Assembly: GCA_946415795.1 (NCBI GenBank)
Contig: CAMKTW010000038.1
Span: forward strand, 1-10,310
DNA: 10,310 bases
Direction of reading: 5' to 3'
DNA from: an uncultured Bacteroidales bacterium
GTDB lineage: Bacteria > Bacteroidota > Bacteroidia > Bacteroidales > UBA932
Shown here: in pieces, positions 7,463 to 10,310 of the stretch
Position numbering within the stretch: position 1 is the stretch's first letter
Layout of the letters: every line of letters starts with the position of its first letter
Notes under the pieces: model-generated
The model's input: the letters and a program-made list of their open reading frames with translations, nothing else
What the model was told of the DNA's origin: nothing
Databases searched by the model: none
Position numbers and translations under genes: made by a program

Positions 7463-9139
7463 ATGGCAGACGAAAAAATCATCTTCTCTATGTGCGGTGT
7501 GGGCAAGGTTTTGCCGCACAACAACAAGGTAATCCTCAAAGACATATACCTGAGCTTCTTCTACGGTGCCAAGATTGGCATCATAGGCCTCAACGGCAGC
7601 GGTAAGTCCACTCTGCTCAAGATTATTGCCGGTGTGGAGAAATCCTACCGCGGCGAGGTGGTATGGGCACCCGGCTACAGCGTGGGCTATCTGGCTCAGG
7701 AGCCTGAGATGGATCCCGACAAGACCGTTCTGGAAGTAGTCCAGGAAGGAGTGCAGGATGTAATGGACCTGTTGGCAGAATACAACGAAATCGGGATGAA
7801 GTTCTGCGAGCCGCTTGAAGATGATCAAATGAACAAACTCATAGAGCGACAGGGAGAACTCACGGAACTTATAGACCACGCTGGCGGATGGGAGATCGAT
7901 TCCAAACTGGAACGCGCAATGGACGCTCTGCAATGTCCGCCGTCAGACGCTCTGATACGCAACCTGTCGGGAGGTGAGCGCCGTAGGGTGGCACTATGCC
8001 GGCTGCTGCTCCAGCAACCTGACGTACTGCTTCTTGACGAGCCCACTAACCACCTCGACACAGAGAGTATCCAATGGCTTGAGGCCCATCTGCAGCAATA
8101 CAAGGGCACAGTGATTGCAGTGACCCACGACCGCTATTTCCTGGACAATGTGGCCGGCTGGATCCTTGAACTTGACCGCGGCGAAGGCATTCCCTGGAAA
8201 GGCAACTACTCATCCTGGCTCGAGCAGAAAACCATCCGGCTGGCCCAGGAAGAGAAACAGGAGAGCAAGCGCCGCAAGACCCTGGAACGTGAGCTGGAGT
8301 GGGTCCGTATGGCGCCTCGTGCCCGTCAGGCCAAGCAGAAGGCACGTCTGGGCGCATACGAAAAACTCGCCAGCGCCGATGTCAAACAGAAAGAGGCAAA
8401 CCTGGAGATCTATATCCCCAACGGACCGCGCCTGGGCAACAAGGTCATCAGTTTCCACGACGTTGCCAAGAGCTACGATGGCCGCGTACTGTTTGAACAC
8501 TTGACGTTTGAACTGCCGCCGGCAGGCATTGTGGGGGTAATCGGCCCCAACGGCGCCGGCAAGACCACACTTTTCCGCCTGATAATGGGTATCGATACTC
8601 CCGATACCGGCACCATAGAGATTGGCGAGACCGCCAAGATATCGTATGTTGACCAGCAGCATAAGTCCATCGACCCGGAAAAGACAGTTTACCAGACAGT
8701 GGCCGGCGATTCTGAATGGGTACGCCTCGGCGGACGGGACATCAATGCCCGCGCCTGGATATCCCGTTTCAACTTCTCCGGCGCCGACCAGGAGAAGAAA
8801 TGCGGAATACTCTCAGGCGGCGAACGGAACCGCCTTCACCTGGCACTCACCCTGAAGGACGAAGGCAACGTGCTGTTGCTGGACGAGCCTACCAACGACG
8901 TGGACGTGAACACCATCCGTGCCCTTGAGGAGGGTCTGGACGGTTTTGCCGGCTGCGCTGTCGTGGTAAGCCACGACCGCTGGTTCCTGGACCGCATCGC
9001 CACCCACATCCTCGCCTTCGAAGGGGACAGCCAGGTGGTATTCTATGACAGCAACTACTCAGAATACGAAGAGAACAAGAAGAAACGCCTTGGCAACACT
9101 GAGCCCAAGCGCTTCAAGTATAAGAAGTTGATGAAGTAA
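7463..9139 (+). CDS. ettA: Energy-dependent translational throttle protein EttA (ABC-F ATPase)
   Basis: This is a soluble ABC-F protein of 558 residues, close to E. coli EttA (about 555), which binds the ribosomal E site and gates early elongation according to ATP/ADP level. Two nucleotide-binding domains are complete. The first has Walker A GLNGSGKST (42-50), signature LSGGE (168-172), Walker B LLLDE (189-193) and H-loop His222. The second has GPNGAGKTT (361-369), LSGGE (450-454), LLLDE (471-475) and His504. The arm insertion of EttA falls at about 90-155. The inter-domain linker, about 241-310, is rich in Lys, Arg and Glu (EWVRMAPRARQAKQKARLG), as in the P-site tRNA interaction motif. There are no membrane segments, so it is not a transporter. 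The N-terminal FSMCGVGKVLP resembles the EttA opening rather than Uup or antibiotic-resistance ABC-F proteins. The gene lies 36 bp after the GH78 gene, with its own candidate promoter, and looks like an unlinked housekeeping gene. Confidence 0.93.
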   Translation: MADEKIIFSMCGVGKVLPHNNKVILKDIYLSFFYGAKIGIIGLNGSGKSTLLKIIAGVEKSYRGEVVWAPGYSVGYLAQEPEMDPDKTVLEVVQEGVQDVMDLLAEYNEIGMKFCEPLEDDQMNKLIERQGELTELIDHAGGWEIDSKLERAMDALQCPPSDALIRNLSGGERRRVALCRLLLQQPDVLLLDEPTNHLDTESIQWLEAHLQQYKGTVIAVTHDRYFLDNVAGWILELDRGEGIPWKGNYSSWLEQKTIRLAQEEKQESKRRKTLERELEWVRMAPRARQAKQKARLGAYEKLASADVKQKEANLEIYIPNGPRLGNKVISFHDVAKSYDGRVLFEHLTFELPPAGIVGVIGPNGAGKTTLFRLIMGIDTPDTGTIEIGETAKISYVDQQHKSIDPEKTVYQTVAGDSEWVRLGGRDINARAWISRFNFSGADQEKKCGILSGGERNRLHLALTLKDEGNVLLLDEPTNDVDVNTIRALEEGLDGFAGCAVVVSHDRWFLDRIATHILAFEGDSQVVFYDSNYSEYEENKKKRLGNTEPKRFKYKKLMK

Positions 9140-9150
9140 CGCCGGGATAA

Positions 9151-10310
9151 CTAATTCTCAGAAATAGTCCTGGCTATTTTCTCTATGTTGAGACTGCGGG
9201 CCGAGGCATCTATTATATCTTTGTAGATACCGCCTTTCCTGTAAATTGAATCGGGGTCACCGCTCTCTTCTACACGGCCGTTCCGGAGGGCATATACCAT
9301 CTCACTGTCAATAATCTGGGATATGCTGTGGGAGATGATTATGACGGTGCGGTCTTTCTTGATTGCATCAATGCTGTTTTTAATCTGCTCAGTTGCAATT
9401 GCATCCAGGCTTGCCGTAGGTTCATCCAGGAAGATGATCGGAGGATTTTTCAAAAACATCCGGGCTATGGCTATGCGCTGCTGCTGACCGCCGGAGAGGT
9501 CGCTGGCCTTCTGTTCAAACTGCCCGGGAAGAGCCATTATCTGGTCGTAGATATGAGACTTCCTTGCCGCCTCCACCACCTCTTCGTGGGTGGCTGACGG
9601 CTTGCCGTAGAGTATATTCTCCTCAATGGTTCCGTCAAAGATATGGTTCTTCTGCAACACCAGGCCGATGTTCTCACGCAGGTATTGAGTGTCATACTCG
9701 CACAAATCCACACCGTCCAGGGTAATTGTACCCTTTTGAGGCACATAGAACTTGTCCAGCAGGTTGACGATAGTACTCTTGCCGGCACCGGAAAGGCCGA
9801 CCAGGGCCGTGATCTTGTCGGGTTCGATTACCATATTCACCCCGAACAGCGCCTGGGTCCCGTTGGGATAGGTGAAATCCACATCCCGCAATTCAAATCT
9901 GCCACGGATACGCTCCGGACGGTAATTACCGGAAGGCTCCACTTCACTGTCAGAATCCAGGATAGAGAAGAACCCTTCTGCATAAATCAGCGCGTCGTTC
10001 ACATCGTCAAAGATGCGCTGGAGCTGGGTGATGGGGGCTATCACATTGGAGAAGAGCATTACGTGGTACATAATCTTTCCGATGCTCATCCCCGGATAGC
10101 CAGTCAGTACCAGATAGGCCGTGAGGATGATTACCAGCACGGTGCCGACCTGCTTGACAAAACTCTTCACACCGGCATAGTAGAAACCCACCCGCCTGGT
10201 CTTCATCTGGTTCGCAGTCACCTGATTCTGGATATCGAGCTGCTTGGCGGCCTCTATCCCCTCGCGGTTGAAACTCTTGATTACGTTGATAGAATCGATT
10301 ATGTTCTTGA
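9151..10310 (-). CDS. ABC exporter, fused permease/ATPase (MsbA-like), C-terminal part; N-terminus off the right edge
   Basis: This half-transporter, with membrane and ATPase domains on one chain, would pump a lipid, peptide or drug out across the inner membrane. The 385 visible residues begin in an intracellular loop (IKSFNRE, typical of exporters). The last two membrane helices follow, at about 50-70 and 75-95. The ATPase domain has A-loop FTYPNG (Tyr147), Walker A GLSGAGKST (171-179), Q-loop Gln219, signature LSGGQ (271-275), Walker B IIFLDE (291-296), D-loop SLD and H-loop His327. The X-loop (TxVGExG) normally found before the exporter signature is missing: the segment reads LPGQFEQKASDLSGG and is about four residues shorter than usual. 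In-frame coding continues past the GTG at 10221 to the window edge, so that codon is not the start. The gene ends TAG at 9151, converging on ettA with an 11-bp gap and no visible terminator. The substrate cannot be told. Confidence 0.9.
   Translation of the reverse strand, partial: KNIIDSINVIKSFNREGIEAAKQLDIQNQVTANQMKTRRVGFYYAGVKSFVKQVGTVLVIILTAYLVLTGYPGMSIGKIMYHVMLFSNVIAPITQLQRIFDDVNDALIYAEGFFSILDSDSEVEPSGNYRPERIRGRFELRDVDFTYPNGTQALFGVNMVIEPDKITALVGLSGAGKSTIVNLLDKFYVPQKGTITLDGVDLCEYDTQYLRENIGLVLQKNHIFDGTIEENILYGKPSATHEEVVEAARKSHIYDQIMALPGQFEQKASDLSGGQQQRIAIARMFLKNPPIIFLDEPTASLDAIATEQIKNSIDAIKKDRTVIIISHSISQIIDSEMVYALRNGRVEESGDPDSIYRKGGIYKDIIDASARSLNIEKIARTISEN

Noticed and set aside
7463..9139. 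ABC-F antibiotic-resistance (ribosome protection) protein
   Set aside because: Length, N-terminus, arm region and basic inter-domain linker fit EttA. The extended antibiotic-resistance linker types are not seen.
9140..9150. Possible bidirectional terminator between ettA and the ABC exporter
   Set aside because: The gap is 11 bp and neither it nor the adjoining coding ends form a stable hairpin followed by a T run.

Overview
The window looks like ordinary chromosome from a member of the Bacteroidota, most likely Bacteroidales. Three things point there. Copies of the TAnnTTTG promoter element lie close to start codons where a Shine-Dalgarno site would be expected. The two glycosidases have lipoprotein signal peptides. 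The protein set (short CstA, a Kef-type antiporter with C-terminal TrkA-C domains, GH78 rhamnosidases, EttA) fits that group. Base composition is moderately GC-rich throughout and no segment stands out as foreign. I cannot name a genus. There are no rRNA or tRNA genes, insertion sequences, CRISPR arrays or long gene-free stretches.

Layout from left to right. On the minus strand, 1-1429 is the N-terminal part of a secreted or surface GH78 alpha-L-rhamnosidase-like lipoprotein whose catalytic domain lies beyond the left edge. A 68-bp divergent intergenic region (1430-1497) carries candidate promoters for both directions. On the plus strand follow four tightly packed genes: a CstA-family transporter (1498-2964), a CPA2/Kef-type cation:proton antiporter with tandem TrkA-C domains (2987-5233), a second complete GH78-like lipoprotein (5243-7426), and the ABC-F translation factor EttA (7463-9139). 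The gaps between them are 22, 9 and 36 bp. The plus-strand block meets, convergently and with only 11 bp between stop codons, the C-terminal two thirds of an ABC exporter on the minus strand (9151-10310), which runs off the right edge. I saw no convincing hairpin-plus-T terminator anywhere.

How the genes may work together. cstA and the antiporter are probably co-transcribed inner-membrane transport genes (organic acid or peptide uptake, and K+ or Na+/H+ exchange). The two rhamnosidases flank them on opposite strands and would release L-rhamnose outside or in the periplasm. No SusC/SusD pair, rhamnose catabolic gene or regulator is present, so this is not a standard polysaccharide utilisation locus within the window. 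ettA has its own candidate promoter inside the end of the second rhamnosidase gene and is probably a housekeeping neighbour.

I found no clear new multi-gene system. The observations most worth checking are the promoter elements placed almost on top of start codons with a recurrent CACT-ATG context, the architecture of the antiporter, the one-residue-shorter catalytic motif in the second GH78 protein, and the missing X-loop in the ABC exporter.
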